In this document: positions 17,865 to 27,127 of the stretch, in pieces
Position numbering within the stretch: the first letter of the stretch is position 1
Layout of the letters: the number at the start of each line of letters is the position of its first letter
DNA from: Marinobacter sp. DY40_1A1
GTDB lineage: Bacteria > Pseudomonadota > Gammaproteobacteria > Pseudomonadales > Oleiphilaceae
Reading direction: 5' to 3'
DNA: 64,000 nt
NCBI RefSeq assembly: GCF_016597815.1
Contig: NZ_VCHA01000003.1
Span: forward strand, 248,001-312,000
Notes under the pieces: generated by a model
Seen by the model: only the letters and a program-made list of their open reading frames with translations
Databases searched by the model: none
Told to the model about the DNA's origin: nothing
Translations under genes and position numbers: made by a program

Positions 17865-18326
17865 ATGGCAATCTGGGTCGACGCCGACGCCTGCCCCGTA
17901 CCCATTCGGGAAATACTCTGCCGCGCGGCCACCCGCTGGCAGGTTCAGACAACGTTTATTGCCAACCATATGATCAACCTGCCGCCCAGCCCTTACATCA
18001 AAGCCAGGCAGGTAATGCAGGGTTTCGATGTGGCGGATAACGAGATTATGGATCAGCTCAGCGCTGGTGACCTGGTGATTACCCAGGACATCCCGTTAGC
18101 GGCTGAAGCTATTGAGAAGGGTGCGGATGTGTTTAACCCAAGAGGCCAGGCCTTCACCAAGGAAAACATCCGCCAGCGCCTGGCTATGCGGAACTTCATG
18201 GAAGAGATGCGTAATGCCGGACAGGTTACCGGGGGTGCGGCACCATTCAATCAGACTGACCGAAAAGAGTTCGCTGACAAACTGGACAGCTGGTTACAGC
18301 GCAACCGCAAGCCCGATAACAACTAA
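17865..18326 (+). CDS. YaiI/YqxD-family protein (DUF188)
   Basis: A 153-residue protein of the YaiI/YqxD family. It starts with the signature WVDADACPVPIREIL and carries the conserved VITQDIPLAAEA and FNPRGQAFT blocks that resemble a PIN-like nuclease fold. The biochemical role is unproven. The frame runs open from 17562, but the ATG at 17865 follows AAAGGAA and matches the family N-terminus. A small minus-strand ORF overlaps its 3' end. Confidence 0.9.
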   Translation: MAIWVDADACPVPIREILCRAATRWQVQTTFIANHMINLPPSPYIKARQVMQGFDVADNEIMDQLSAGDLVITQDIPLAAEAIEKGADVFNPRGQAFTKENIRQRLAMRNFMEEMRNAGQVTGGAAPFNQTDRKEFADKLDSWLQRNRKPDNN

Positions 18327-18392
18327 CGCCGCAAAAAGGCCAGCACCCGCCGCAATTTTTAGCCCTTCCATCATTTCCTGTTCTGCCGTCAT
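18294..18392 (-). CDS. Candidate 32-residue single-helix membrane peptide
   Basis: A short ORF with a good ribosome site (AGGGAG, 8 nt before the ATG). It codes for a polar start (MTAEQEMMEGLK) followed by a ~20-residue Ala/Leu/Val/Ile helix long enough to cross a membrane. It overlaps the end of the YaiI gene by 33 nt on the opposite strand and is divergent from the PQQ dehydrogenase gene. No family is recognised. Support comes only from the ribosome site and the coherent helix. Confidence 0.4.
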   Translation of the reverse strand: MTAEQEMMEGLKIAAGAGLFAALVVIGLAVAL

Positions 18393-18475
18393 GGCTGTAT
18401 CTCCCTGTGCTTATGGTGTAAACAGATTCTGTGAAGATTATTTGTGCTGTATGAACAAGCACAAAAATATCTTAA

Positions 18476-18490
18476 TGATATTGATTATCA
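18476..18490 (+). promoter_or_regulatory. Fur-box-like operator
   Basis: TGATATTGATTATCA matches the 7-1-7 Fur consensus TGATAATnATTATCA at all but one position. It ends 24 bp before the likely start codon of the PQQ sugar dehydrogenase gene, so iron-dependent repression of that gene, and perhaps of the divergent small ORF, is plausible. Confidence 0.6.
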
Positions 18491-18514
18491 TTTGCAATGC
18501 TTAAAGGACGACTC

Positions 18515-19639
18515 ATGCGCCTTATTCAATTCTTGATGCCGTTGAGCGGCATGCTACTTCTAAGCATCCCCTTCGCTATAGCAGCCCAGACATTTAGCAG
18601 CCATAACACGCGCTTCAGCCTGGAAACCGTTGCTGGTGGGCTCGAACACCCTTGGAGCCTGGCCTTTCTCCCCGACGGATCCATGCTTGTTACGGAGAGA
18701 GCGGGCCGCCTGCGAGTCATCAAGAGCGGAAGGCTTCTGCCCCAAGCCATTGAGGGGCTTCCATCACTCGCTGTGTCTGGCCAGGGCGGATTGCTAGATG
18801 TGGTTCTGCACCCGGAGTTTGCAGACAACAAAACACTCTTCCTCAGCTATGCACATCGCTCCAGCCAGGGAATGACTACTCGCGTAGCCCGCGGGATTTT
18901 TGAAGGAGAGCGCCTGAAAGATGTCAGCACCATCTTCGAAGCGCTCCCTCGCTCCAATACGTCCCGCCACTTTGGTGGGCGCATGGCATTCGACGCATCC
19001 GGCTACCTCTACATATCCGTTGGTGACCGCGGTGAGATGGATCGCGCTCAGGACACCCGGGACGATGCCGGCGGCGTTCATCGCATTACACTGAATGGCG
19101 AACCGGCTCCCGGCAACCCGGGGCTTGATGACCCAAGCATAAATGATACTTTTTTCACCTGGGGAAACCGCAATATTCAGGGCATGACCCTGCATCCTGA
19201 GACCGGAGAGCTCTGGACTCACGAGCACGGCCCGCGCGGTGGCGATGAAATAAACATTCTGAGCTCCGGCACCAATTACGGCTGGCCTGAAATCACCTAT
19301 GGCATTGGCTACTCCGGGCTTCCGATAACCTTGCATACTGAAAAAGAAGGCATGGCTCAGCCCCTGCACTACTGGGACCCATCCATTGCGCCCTCAGGCA
19401 TGGCGTTTTACACCGGCTCTGAATTCCCCCAATGGCAAGGTAGCCTGTTCGTAGGCGCACTCAAGCTGCGCAAACTGGTACGACTGGAAATCGAAAATGG
19501 GCAAGTAATGGAGGAAGAAGATTTGCTCACCAGCCTGAACGAACGTATTCGCGACGTTCGAACAGGGCCAGATGGCAGTCTTTGGTTACTGACAGATTCG
19601 TCAAAAGGGAAAGTCTACCGGGTGGTGCCTGCTCAGTGA
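18515..19639 (+). CDS. PQQ-dependent soluble aldose sugar dehydrogenase
   Basis: A 374-residue periplasmic six-bladed beta-propeller oxidoreductase of the YliI/Asd group. The signal peptide (residues 1-24) is followed by LEHPWSLAFLPDGSMLVTERAGRL, then RHFGGRMAFDASGYLYISVGDRG and THEHGPRGGDEINIL, the conserved PQQ and calcium-binding segments. It oxidises aldose sugars using PQQ. The ATG at 18515 is preferred to the one at 18497 because AAAGGA sits 6 nt before it. A Fur-like box lies just upstream. Its last 7 nt overlap the convergent GFA-family gene. Confidence 0.9.
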   Translation: MRLIQFLMPLSGMLLLSIPFAIAAQTFSSHNTRFSLETVAGGLEHPWSLAFLPDGSMLVTERAGRLRVIKSGRLLPQAIEGLPSLAVSGQGGLLDVVLHPEFADNKTLFLSYAHRSSQGMTTRVARGIFEGERLKDVSTIFEALPRSNTSRHFGGRMAFDASGYLYISVGDRGEMDRAQDTRDDAGGVHRITLNGEPAPGNPGLDDPSINDTFFTWGNRNIQGMTLHPETGELWTHEHGPRGGDEINILSSGTNYGWPEITYGIGYSGLPITLHTEKEGMAQPLHYWDPSIAPSGMAFYTGSEFPQWQGSLFVGALKLRKLVRLEIENGQVMEEEDLLTSLNERIRDVRTGPDGSLWLLTDSSKGKVYRVVPAQ

Positions 19640-20046
19640 GGGTCGCCGGTGCGTTCGGTTTTCTCAAACTGGGGCAGCGCATCGGTAATTTCAAACCAAC
19701 CCGACTTCGAGCCTGTGTAGACATGCTGCACCCGCCCCTTTTCTATGGGTTCATTGATAGCGCCCACTCGCAGTCGAAGAATGCCCGGAATTGCATCTAC
19801 GCGACTGTACAAATGGCTGCCACAACGGCTGCAAAACGCCCGATATTTTCCGGGACGTGACTCGTATTCAGTGAGTTGTGCTTCTCCGGACAAAAACCGG
19901 AAGCGCACTTTCTGTAGCGGGGAGCTGGCCGAAAACGCACTGCCATGGGCCCGCCGGCATTGACTGCAATGGCACAGGGACAGCGGCCCCAAAGGGCCGT
20001 CGTATTCAAACGTAACATCACCACACAGACACTGGCCGGTATACAT
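19633..20046 (-). CDS. GFA-family (CENP-V/GFA domain) protein
   Basis: A 137-residue zinc protein of the glutathione-dependent formaldehyde-activating-enzyme-like family. The metal Cys motifs are all present: CLCGDV (about residues 6-8), CHCSQCRRAHGSAF (about 27-32) and FCSRCGSHLY (about 73-77). Most family members are not true formaldehyde enzymes, so the reaction is uncertain. ATG at 20046 has AGGA 5 nt upstream; another ATG lies two codons earlier. Confidence 0.88.
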   Translation of the reverse strand: MYTGQCLCGDVTFEYDGPLGPLSLCHCSQCRRAHGSAFSASSPLQKVRFRFLSGEAQLTEYESRPGKYRAFCSRCGSHLYSRVDAIPGILRLRVGAINEPIEKGRVQHVYTGSKSGWFEITDALPQFEKTERTGDPH

Positions 20047-20150
20047 AGGCATCCTGACAATCGTTTCATGAGCACATTAATGGATGATTATAATACCTGC
20101 CTTACAGCCCATGAAACAGAGTTGCCGTACAGAGATCCCCACTGGAGCTG

Positions 20151-20918
20151 CTATCCATACTGCGTTTGCAGATAGGCCAGTATGCGAGCAGATTCAAACA
20201 GCCCTTCCCCGGTATTCGGATCTTCAAGGTAAGGTACCTGTACCCGGCCGTGAGCCTTGAAAAAGGCATCTCTCTTACCACCCGGAATTGGTGTGTATGG
20301 CCCTGGCTTGATTCGCTGTGCTGCCGGACCTATTTCCGTCCAGTGCTCTTTGCCGAGATTATGCAGAGTGTAGGGAACTTCCAGCTCACACAACTTCTCT
20401 CGCACCAGCCGGGAGAAGGGACTGCCCTCAAAACTCCACAAATGCAGCGGTTGCTCCGGCTGGTTTCCTGCACTGGCACGCAGGCCTCGCATGGCGCTGG
20501 CAACAGACGCCATCGACCCCAGAATCGGCTGCCAGACTCGTTCACGGTAGTAGCCGGGAACCTTACAACCAGCATATTGCCGAAACAGGTACTCGATGAT
20601 GGCTTCCGATTCATACATTACAGCACCGGTGTTCTGGTCAACCAGCAAAGGGAACTGCTGCTTCCCACCGGTCGCTTCTGCATGCTTGCGGAATACGCGG
20701 CCACCTTTGGGACAAGGCCGAATTTCCACATCAAGATTGAGGGCTGTCAGTGCTTCGCGAACTCGCCGGCAGTATGGGCATCCCTCCATGTCGTAAAGTA
20801 TCAGGGGCTGCTCGGGCTGAGGTACCGCTTTTACTACGAGGCACCCACGCCAGGCTGTCAGCGAGGAGGTACCCACGGAACCCAGCACCTTTGCATGGTG
20901 AGTCAGCACATTAGCCAT
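20151..20918 (-). CDS. Tandem glutaredoxin/GST N-terminal domain protein
   Basis: A 255-residue protein with two thioredoxin-fold repeats of the glutathione S-transferase N-terminal type. The first (about residues 36-118) has a CPYC redox motif and ends with YESEAIIEYL. The second (about 155-253) has SPFS in place of the CxxC and ends with FESARILAYL. The first half may be redox active and the second a degenerate binding domain. AAAGGA precedes the ATG. Confidence 0.85.
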   Translation of the reverse strand: MANVLTHHAKVLGSVGTSSLTAWRGCLVVKAVPQPEQPLILYDMEGCPYCRRVREALTALNLDVEIRPCPKGGRVFRKHAEATGGKQQFPLLVDQNTGAVMYESEAIIEYLFRQYAGCKVPGYYRERVWQPILGSMASVASAMRGLRASAGNQPEQPLHLWSFEGSPFSRLVREKLCELEVPYTLHNLGKEHWTEIGPAAQRIKPGPYTPIPGGKRDAFFKAHGRVQVPYLEDPNTGEGLFESARILAYLQTQYG

Positions 20919-21175
20919 AATTGAATCCTTTTGTTGAAAGCACCGTTATTATCATCAGATATCCCGTTTTTTCATTGGCCAACAATACCACCGGATACTG
21001 GCCGCAACGCAACTTACACCCTGTGACAAACCCCAATACAAACAAGCTGTCTACTGGCATTTTTTAACGTCATGTAGAGGTTTTCTGCATAGTACATTTA
21101 CCAAAGATGGGCTATTGTTTAATCAGCGAACCTCTCCGCACATTTTATCGCGTGGCCATTAGGATGATTTTGGGT

Positions 21176-22744
21176 ATGCCGCAAACAAACAGCGCAGGAA
21201 CAGCCACTCGCCGGCCAAAGCGCCCTGCCTTGGTTCTGGCCGCGGCGCTTGCTTTGACTCCAGTCTTGGCAAACCTGCCATCAGCACTGGCTGCCGACAG
21301 TGGCGATGCCAACTACAGCGACAACCGTCTGTGGGCCAGCCAGATGAGGGATTTCGCCATGAAATCCCTCAACAGTGACGAAGCCCTGAGCATGGCCGCA
21401 ATTCCCTTGAACGGCCCCGGGCTTGATCAAAACATTAACGCCGACGTGCCCATGAGCCCGGGCTCTATCATGAAGGTGATCACAACCTACGCTGCCCTGG
21501 AGATCCTTGGCCCCACGCACCACTGGGATACGGATTTTCTGACTGACGGGCAGATGGTTGGCGATACTCTCGCGGGCAATCTCTACGTGCGCTTTGGAGG
21601 TGATCCCAAACTCACCTTTGAACGACTCTGGACAGCCCTGCGGGAACTCCGCGATATGGGGATTAACCGCATTGATGGCAACCTGATATTGGATGGCAGC
21701 TATTTTAAAATTGACGGCGGCTTCCCTGCCTTTATAGACAATGGTGACAATCCGCACGCGCCGTTTTTGGTTGAGCCTTCTGCTTACCTGACCAACCTCA
21801 ACCTAATACACTTCCAGATTCGGGCTGACGAGCGTGGCACTCAAGCCTGGAGCACACCCGCTCTTGGCGAAGTTGTTATCGACAACAGGGTAACAGCAGT
21901 AGCCGAAGGGCCCTGCCCATCACGTCGCAGTTTCGATTGGGAACCGATGGCCCAGGCAGGCGGAAAGGTAACTGTGCGGGTAACGGGAGAACTGCCACAA
22001 GGATGTCGCACCACAACTTATCTGTCGTTGCTTCCCCATGAGCAATACAGTGCTTCGATGATCCGCAGCCTCTTTTCGGAAATGGGCATCATCGTAACTG
22101 GCGGAAGCCAGACAGGGCTAACTCCGGAAACTGCGCGGCTGGTTATGAAAACCACATCGCCAGATCTGGTTACCATGGTGCGGGACATCAATAAGTGGAG
22201 CAGCAACGTGATGGCTCGGCAACTGCTGCTGACCATAGGCGCTCAAAACCGGCTGGATAGTGAAAACGACGACCGGGTTGCCGGCATTCGCGTTATTTAT
22301 GACTGGCTGGGAAAGAAGGGCATAGATACCACCGGAATGGTAATCGATAACGGTGCAGGGCTTACTCGCCATGGCAGAATTACTGCCAGACAAGGCGCCA
22401 AAATTCTCCAGCACGCTTGGAACAGCCCCTACTCTTCAGACCTTATGGCCTCCATGCCGATTATTGCTATGGACGGAACCATGGCTCGCCGCCTTCGTAA
22501 TACTGGCATGGATGGCGAAGGCCGCATTAAAACCGGCTATCTGGAAAACGTGAGGTCCATTGCTGGCTTTACACGGGATGAGAACAATACAACCTGGGCT
22601 GTTGTGGGCATGGTGAATAATGATCCGGCCTGGAATGGCCAAGCCGTTCTTGACCGGATTCTTTACTCTCTGCATTACCGGCCGCCTGTTGGAACGGCTC
22701 TATCACAAGCCTCTCCCGAAACGTCTGCAACCACTATTCAGTAA
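21176..22744 (+). CDS. dacB: D-alanyl-D-alanine carboxypeptidase/endopeptidase (PBP4, DacB)
   Basis: A 522-residue periplasmic class C penicillin-binding protein that trims or cleaves peptidoglycan peptides. It has a signal peptide (...ALAADSG), the active Ser in SPGSIMK (SxxK), SSN (SxN) and IKTGYL (KTG), in the correct order with the large DacB insert between the first two. The reading frame is open from an ATG at 21107. The ATG at 21176 is preferred because it gives a normal signal-peptide length and has AGGA upstream; 21164 is another option. A terminator follows the stop. Confidence 0.9.
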   Translation: MPQTNSAGTATRRPKRPALVLAAALALTPVLANLPSALAADSGDANYSDNRLWASQMRDFAMKSLNSDEALSMAAIPLNGPGLDQNINADVPMSPGSIMKVITTYAALEILGPTHHWDTDFLTDGQMVGDTLAGNLYVRFGGDPKLTFERLWTALRELRDMGINRIDGNLILDGSYFKIDGGFPAFIDNGDNPHAPFLVEPSAYLTNLNLIHFQIRADERGTQAWSTPALGEVVIDNRVTAVAEGPCPSRRSFDWEPMAQAGGKVTVRVTGELPQGCRTTTYLSLLPHEQYSASMIRSLFSEMGIIVTGGSQTGLTPETARLVMKTTSPDLVTMVRDINKWSSNVMARQLLLTIGAQNRLDSENDDRVAGIRVIYDWLGKKGIDTTGMVIDNGAGLTRHGRITARQGAKILQHAWNSPYSSDLMASMPIIAMDGTMARRLRNTGMDGEGRIKTGYLENVRSIAGFTRDENNTTWAVVGMVNNDPAWNGQAVLDRILYSLHYRPPVGTALSQASPETSATTIQ

Positions 22745-22778
22745 AAAAGACCCCGGAGATCCGGGGCCTTGGCTTTTG
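22743..22778. terminator. Bidirectional hairpin terminator
   Basis: A CCCCGG/CCGGGG stem with an AGAT loop (22751-22766) is preceded by AAAAAA and followed by CTTGGCTTTT. It sits between the convergent dacB and DUF4397 genes. Confidence 0.75.
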
Positions 22779-22799
22779 CTGAAACTGCGGCGCGCCCTA

Positions 22800-24209
22800 T
22801 CAGGGTTGTGGCACCACAAAATTATCAAACAGGATCAGTCCGAGCTGGTTGAGTGGAGCCTGCTCCCCAGGATCGGCATCCCGGGCAACCGCCGTGTAAA
22901 CATCGCCCGCATTCAACTCGACGCCCTCAGCACTAATCGCCACGGTACCCGTGCCGGTCGGAGTAATGTAGACGTTGTAAGTTCCGTCTGCCACGGCAAG
23001 ATAATCTGTCACGGCCTTGAAGGGCACGTTTGACAGAGCTGGGGCAAAGTTACCAATGCCGCTCTGAGTCCCGGGTACCAGGTAAATATCGACGTTACCT
23101 GCCTGAGTAGAAGCATGAATGATTCTCAAAGAAGCCTGGGTCGCAATGCTGCGCACCTGATCTTCAACTACCAGAGCCTCAATACCAGCCAGTTGACCAA
23201 CTGCCAGCGCCGTGTAGCCCTGACCATTAACAAGTGGCAGCGTCTCATCAATCACGACCAGCCCACCACCGAGGCCAGTTCCAGCGGCCGCAACCTGAAT
23301 GCGAGCATCCCCGGCTGGCAAGGCAGCATAACCATCCAGGAAGGCGAACGGAGCAACACTGCCAAATGCAATGTCTGCCAATGGAGTTGATTGTCCATCA
23401 ACATACACGTCAACGTTTGGCGCATCAGAGGAAGCATGAACAACGCGCACACCGGCTGCCTGGTCTGTGTCGTAGATTTCTGCGACATCACCACCGTTCA
23501 ACACAACGAGGCTAATCGGGCTGGCGTCACCATTGGCGCCGGTGTTATCAACAGCGCCAATCAATAGATTGGTGCCTGCCTGCAAAGACACTTTGCCACT
23601 ATCAAAGACAACAGTGCCTGAACCCGCGGGGGTCACACGAATCTGGTAATCATTTGCCGGCAACTCCAGTGGTCCAATGCTCTCTTTGAAAGAAAAACTG
23701 AAGTTGGCTTCAGGAGGAAGTTCAGCACCGAAAGCAGTTACATACACGTCAACGGGTCCCGCAGCTGCTGCCTGAGCTGCCGGCGAAAGGTGGGCAACGC
23801 GCAAACGAACTGCATTGGCATCGGTGCGAGAACCATCATCCGCCAAGATTAACGCGTCAATATTGCCAACTTCACCAACTGCGATTACGTCGTAATCGAA
23901 GCCATCCTCAAGCGTAACGTCGGTAGGATCAATAACTGTTGTCGTGGAGCCGCCAGGGAGGATAGCCTCGACTGCCAGAGCATAGGTTCCCAACGTTGGA
24001 GAAATCACAGCCGCCTGTTTGAATTCAGCGCCGGAAATAGCCGGGCTCCCGTCCACAAGTACGTTCACCGCCGGCGCATCGGAAACCGCATGCACCGCCC
24101 TGACTTTTGAGGTAGGTTGTTGTGTTACAGAGTCATTGTCATTATCACTGCAGCCCACCAGCATCGCGCTGGCAGCCAAGGCCATCGTCAGTGCAACTTT
24201 TGTTTTCAT
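22800..24209 (-). CDS. DUF4397-repeat lipoprotein
   Basis: A 469-residue lipoprotein (lipobox LVGC, Cys at about 20) followed by four DUF4397 beta-domains. Each repeat starts with a version of VRxxHAsSDAPnVDVYVDG (about residues 37, 130, 250 and 350), then a PF..l..YxxlPAGdyrIqVtpaGT block. The tail ends FDNFVVPQP. The family is exported and presumed surface-located; function is unknown. A ribosome site (AGAGG) precedes the ATG. The gene stands alone between terminators. Confidence 0.85.
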   Translation of the reverse strand: MKTKVALTMALAASAMLVGCSDNDNDSVTQQPTSKVRAVHAVSDAPAVNVLVDGSPAISGAEFKQAAVISPTLGTYALAVEAILPGGSTTTVIDPTDVTLEDGFDYDVIAVGEVGNIDALILADDGSRTDANAVRLRVAHLSPAAQAAAAGPVDVYVTAFGAELPPEANFSFSFKESIGPLELPANDYQIRVTPAGSGTVVFDSGKVSLQAGTNLLIGAVDNTGANGDASPISLVVLNGGDVAEIYDTDQAAGVRVVHASSDAPNVDVYVDGQSTPLADIAFGSVAPFAFLDGYAALPAGDARIQVAAAGTGLGGGLVVIDETLPLVNGQGYTALAVGQLAGIEALVVEDQVRSIATQASLRIIHASTQAGNVDIYLVPGTQSGIGNFAPALSNVPFKAVTDYLAVADGTYNVYITPTGTGTVAISAEGVELNAGDVYTAVARDADPGEQAPLNQLGLILFDNFVVPQP

Positions 24210-24340
24210 TGCCTCTTGCCCTCTATTCCAAAGTTAAAAACCAGGATCAAGTAGTTTAAACATGCACAAGTTCAGTAACTCACATGCACGTAAAACAACC
24301 TACGGGAGGGCAATAAAAACAGATTACGGAATTTTACATT

Positions 24341-24607
24341 TCAGTTTACAGATGTGTGCTCATTCTCATTGCCGGGTCGCCCCAGCGTCATTTCAGTGAG
24401 TTTCACCGCAACCGGTGCAATAAAGGTTACCAGCGGGAAGGCAACTGCCCATGCCACCAGAAAAGCCGGCATCCAGCGATACATAAATGCGCTATCCATA
24501 CCTGTGTTGATAAATGTAATCACTCCAGACATCAACAAAGACATCATTCCCGACATATAAAACCCAAATACCAACTGGCGCAGGCGGGCGGGTTTAATTC
24601 GGCTCAT
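24341..24607 (-). CDS. DUF2798 small membrane protein
   Basis: An 88-residue protein with two membrane helices (about residues 12-32 and 46-68) and a basic N-terminus, of the DUF2798 family. The family is two-helix and of unknown function. The ATG at 24607 follows GGAG by 6 nt; a GTG two codons upstream overlaps that ribosome site and was rejected. Confidence 0.8.
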   Translation of the reverse strand: MSRIKPARLRQLVFGFYMSGMMSLLMSGVITFINTGMDSAFMYRWMPAFLVAWAVAFPLVTFIAPVAVKLTEMTLGRPGNENEHTSVN

Positions 24608-24748
24608 GGGCACTCCTGATTAAATTAAAGGTCTTCGAATGGCCACATCTAAAAGCCTTCGGATACCGTAGACTGTCAAGGCATAAGCGCGAGATTATAA
24701 TGAGCTTGCAACCTTTTATCGATAGGCTCATACCGAGCAAGGCACCCT

Positions 24749-25642
24749 ATGGATCAGTCTAGAGTTAGCAACGTTCGAACGGCAGCAGTTCTTTTGGCCA
24801 CAATTCTTGTCATCACAGGGTGCAGCTCAACCCGGCTTGCCTATCGTTACGCTGACTGGGGCATTGTGTGGTGGGTTGAGGATTTCATCACCCTCACAAA
24901 GCCCCAAAAGCGGCAGTTGAATGCCGACATTGAAGAACTGAAACAATGGCACTGTAGCACCGAACTCCCGCGCTATCAGGCATGGTTACACAACCTCCGG
25001 AGTGAATTGGCAGAAGGCAAGCCAGGCCCGGCGGAAATAAGTAGTCATCAAAACCAGCTCCTTTCGCTTCTCCAGCCCTTGATGCACCAAATAACACCTG
25101 GCGCGGTGAACCTGCTTTCCAGTCTCAGTGATGAGCAAGTGCGTGAGCTGGCGAAAAACATGGCAGAAAACCAGCGAGAGTTGGAAGAGGAATTCCTGAC
25201 TGGAGACGCGAAATCAATTGAACACGCACGAGCAGAACGCACGGAAGAGCGAGCTGAGCGCTGGCTGGGTAGCCTGAACCCGGTTCAGAAAGACATTATC
25301 AAGGTCTGGTCAGAAGACCGTGCCGGGCAGACTGAAATCTGGCTCGCAGGCCGTCGAAATTGGCAGGATACCCTGCTAAATGCTCTCGAATATCGCAGCC
25401 AGGCTGATTTTGAAGCAACGATTACTGAACTGATTAACAACCCAAAAGCGGGCCGGGGCGATGCCTATGCGCAAAGGATAGATGAAAGCATGGTAGCCAT
25501 GAATTCGTTGATTCAGGAACTGCTGCTGGCAAGCCACGCCTCACAGCTTGATCACCTGAACCGGCGGATATCGGAGTTGGGCGGCGACTTCAAAGCGCTG
25601 ACCTGCAAGCCAAGCCCCGAAGTCGCCTCACGCAATAGATAG
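24749..25642 (+). CDS. DUF6279 family lipoprotein
   Basis: A 297-residue lipoprotein: signal peptide with lipobox ITGC (Cys at about 25), then STRLAYRYADWGIVWWVEDF, the conserved opening of DUF6279 proteins. The rest is almost wholly helical and rich in Glu, Gln and Arg, with long amphipathic segments. No function is assigned to the family. The stop lies 8 bp from the end of the convergent SDR gene. Confidence 0.8.
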   Translation: MDQSRVSNVRTAAVLLATILVITGCSSTRLAYRYADWGIVWWVEDFITLTKPQKRQLNADIEELKQWHCSTELPRYQAWLHNLRSELAEGKPGPAEISSHQNQLLSLLQPLMHQITPGAVNLLSSLSDEQVRELAKNMAENQRELEEEFLTGDAKSIEHARAERTEERAERWLGSLNPVQKDIIKVWSEDRAGQTEIWLAGRRNWQDTLLNALEYRSQADFEATITELINNPKAGRGDAYAQRIDESMVAMNSLIQELLLASHASQLDHLNRRISELGGDFKALTCKPSPEVASRNR

Positions 25643-25649
25643 CGGGCAA

Positions 25650-26420
25650 TCAGACCGTCAGGTAACCGCCATCGGCATTAATGCAGGCGCCGGTGGTGTA
25701 GCTGGATGCACCCGATGCCAGATACAACACAGTGCCTGCCATCTCGTTGGGATCGGCCACACGCTTCATGGGAATGTGTGCCATAGCCTGCTTTTTAATA
25801 GCTTCGTTGGTAGTCAAGGCACTGGCAAACTTGGTGTCTGTGAGCCCCGGCAGCAAGGCATTCACACGAATATTCTGCTGGCCCAGTTCCATGGCAAAGG
25901 ATTTGGTCATTGAGATAACTGCGGCCTTGGTCACCGAATAGATGCCCTGATAATGGCCCGGGTTCACACCGTTTACTGACGCCACGTTTATGATTGAACC
26001 ACCGCCGTTCTTCTTCATCAGTTGCGCACCGCGAGCACACATAAAGAAGTAGCCGCGAATATTCACATCAATGGTTTTCTGGAAGGCACCCAGGTCTGTG
26101 TCCTCAACCGGGCCAAAATACGGGTTGGCTGCGGCGTTGTTTACCAGAATATCCAGCTTGCCGTGCTCTTTTTCGATATGAGCCCAGATCGCTTCTATCT
26201 GATCCATCTCACCAATGTGGCAAGCGTAGGCTTCAGCGCTACCACCCGCTTCACGAATGCTGCTGGCGACGGCTTCACAGCCATCAATCTTGCGGCTGGT
26301 CACAATCACGTGAGCGCCGTAATCCGCCAGCGTGCGGGCTATGCTCTCTCCGATACCACGGCTGGCACCAGTAATCAGGGCAATCTTTCCAGTCAGATCA
26401 AACAGGTCTTTCTTGCTCAT
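25650..26420 (-). CDS. SDR-family oxidoreductase
   Basis: A 256-residue NAD(P)-dependent short-chain dehydrogenase. It has the cofactor motif TGASRGIG (about residues 17-24), the NNAAANP strand, catalytic Ser in INVASVNG and YSVTKAA (YxxxK), and PGLTDTKFA after it. It is the last gene of the minus-strand cluster that starts with the acyl-CoA dehydrogenase. A 3-oxoacyl- or 3-hydroxyacyl-CoA role fits the context. AGGTG precedes the ATG, 17 bp after the histidine phosphatase gene. Confidence 0.9.
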   Translation of the reverse strand: MSKKDLFDLTGKIALITGASRGIGESIARTLADYGAHVIVTSRKIDGCEAVASSIREAGGSAEAYACHIGEMDQIEAIWAHIEKEHGKLDILVNNAAANPYFGPVEDTDLGAFQKTIDVNIRGYFFMCARGAQLMKKNGGGSIINVASVNGVNPGHYQGIYSVTKAAVISMTKSFAMELGQQNIRVNALLPGLTDTKFASALTTNEAIKKQAMAHIPMKRVADPNEMAGTVLYLASGASSYTTGACINADGGYLTV

Positions 26421-26437
26421 TGGTTCACCTCAATTCG

Positions 26438-27127
26438 TTATCGGAAGGTCACCAGGGCGGGGTCTTCCGCTTCCAGGTGGCTGTAATTATTGAAAACAGA
26501 CAGGCTGCGGCGGCCAGCGGAATAGAGCACACGGGTAACGCTGGTATTAGCAATGACTTCGTTCAGCCCTAATGTCCGTTCGTCGCTTAGGCTCAAAAGG
26601 TGCTGGCACATAACGGCAATAGGCCCGCCGGATGTAGACACCAGAACATCACCGCCGCCTGCGTATTCGATCATTTCATCAAAGGCCGAGAGAACCCGGG
26701 CTTTGAACTCCCCCCAGGTCTCATCGTATTCACTATCGAACTTGCCAGACGCCCAGCGGCGTACGGCTTCAACAAATGCCTTCTGGAAGGCCGCAGCGGG
26801 CTTCGGAGAAGCCGCAAGGTCCCTCGCCATCACCTGCCGATCACGCCACTGGGGTTTATAGGCGTTTACGATGGACTCATGATCAAACTCGTTAAATCCC
26901 AGCGCAACCTGCATATCCGGCAACTCCGCGCCGTACCCGGTGGCAATGGCTTCTACGGTTTCGCGATGCCGCTGCAAGTCGCCGCCAAAAATCGCCGCTG
27001 GTTCAAATTTATCGGCCATCCAGCGGCCAAGTACCTTGCCCTGCTCCCAGCCCTTTTTTGAAAGCTGATCGTAATTTTCTTTACCAAAGCTGGCCTGGCC
27101 ATGGCGTACCAGGTACACCGTAGCCAT
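26438..27127 (-). CDS. Histidine phosphatase family protein
   Basis: A 229-residue phosphoglycerate-mutase-like protein with the phosphohistidine motif VRHGQASFG (about residues 7-15), a conserved Arg in QRHRETVEAIA and acid/base Glu in NEFDHES. The usual second catalytic His region reads VSTSGGPIAVM, without His. Its start overlaps the stop of the phosphotransferase gene (TAATGG), so the two are co-translated. It likely acts in the same pathway as the flanking acyl-CoA enzymes; the substrate is unknown. Confidence 0.85.
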   Translation of the reverse strand: MATVYLVRHGQASFGKENYDQLSKKGWEQGKVLGRWMADKFEPAAIFGGDLQRHRETVEAIATGYGAELPDMQVALGFNEFDHESIVNAYKPQWRDRQVMARDLAASPKPAAAFQKAFVEAVRRWASGKFDSEYDETWGEFKARVLSAFDEMIEYAGGGDVLVSTSGGPIAVMCQHLLSLSDERTLGLNEVIANTSVTRVLYSAGRRSLSVFNNYSHLEAEDPALVTFR

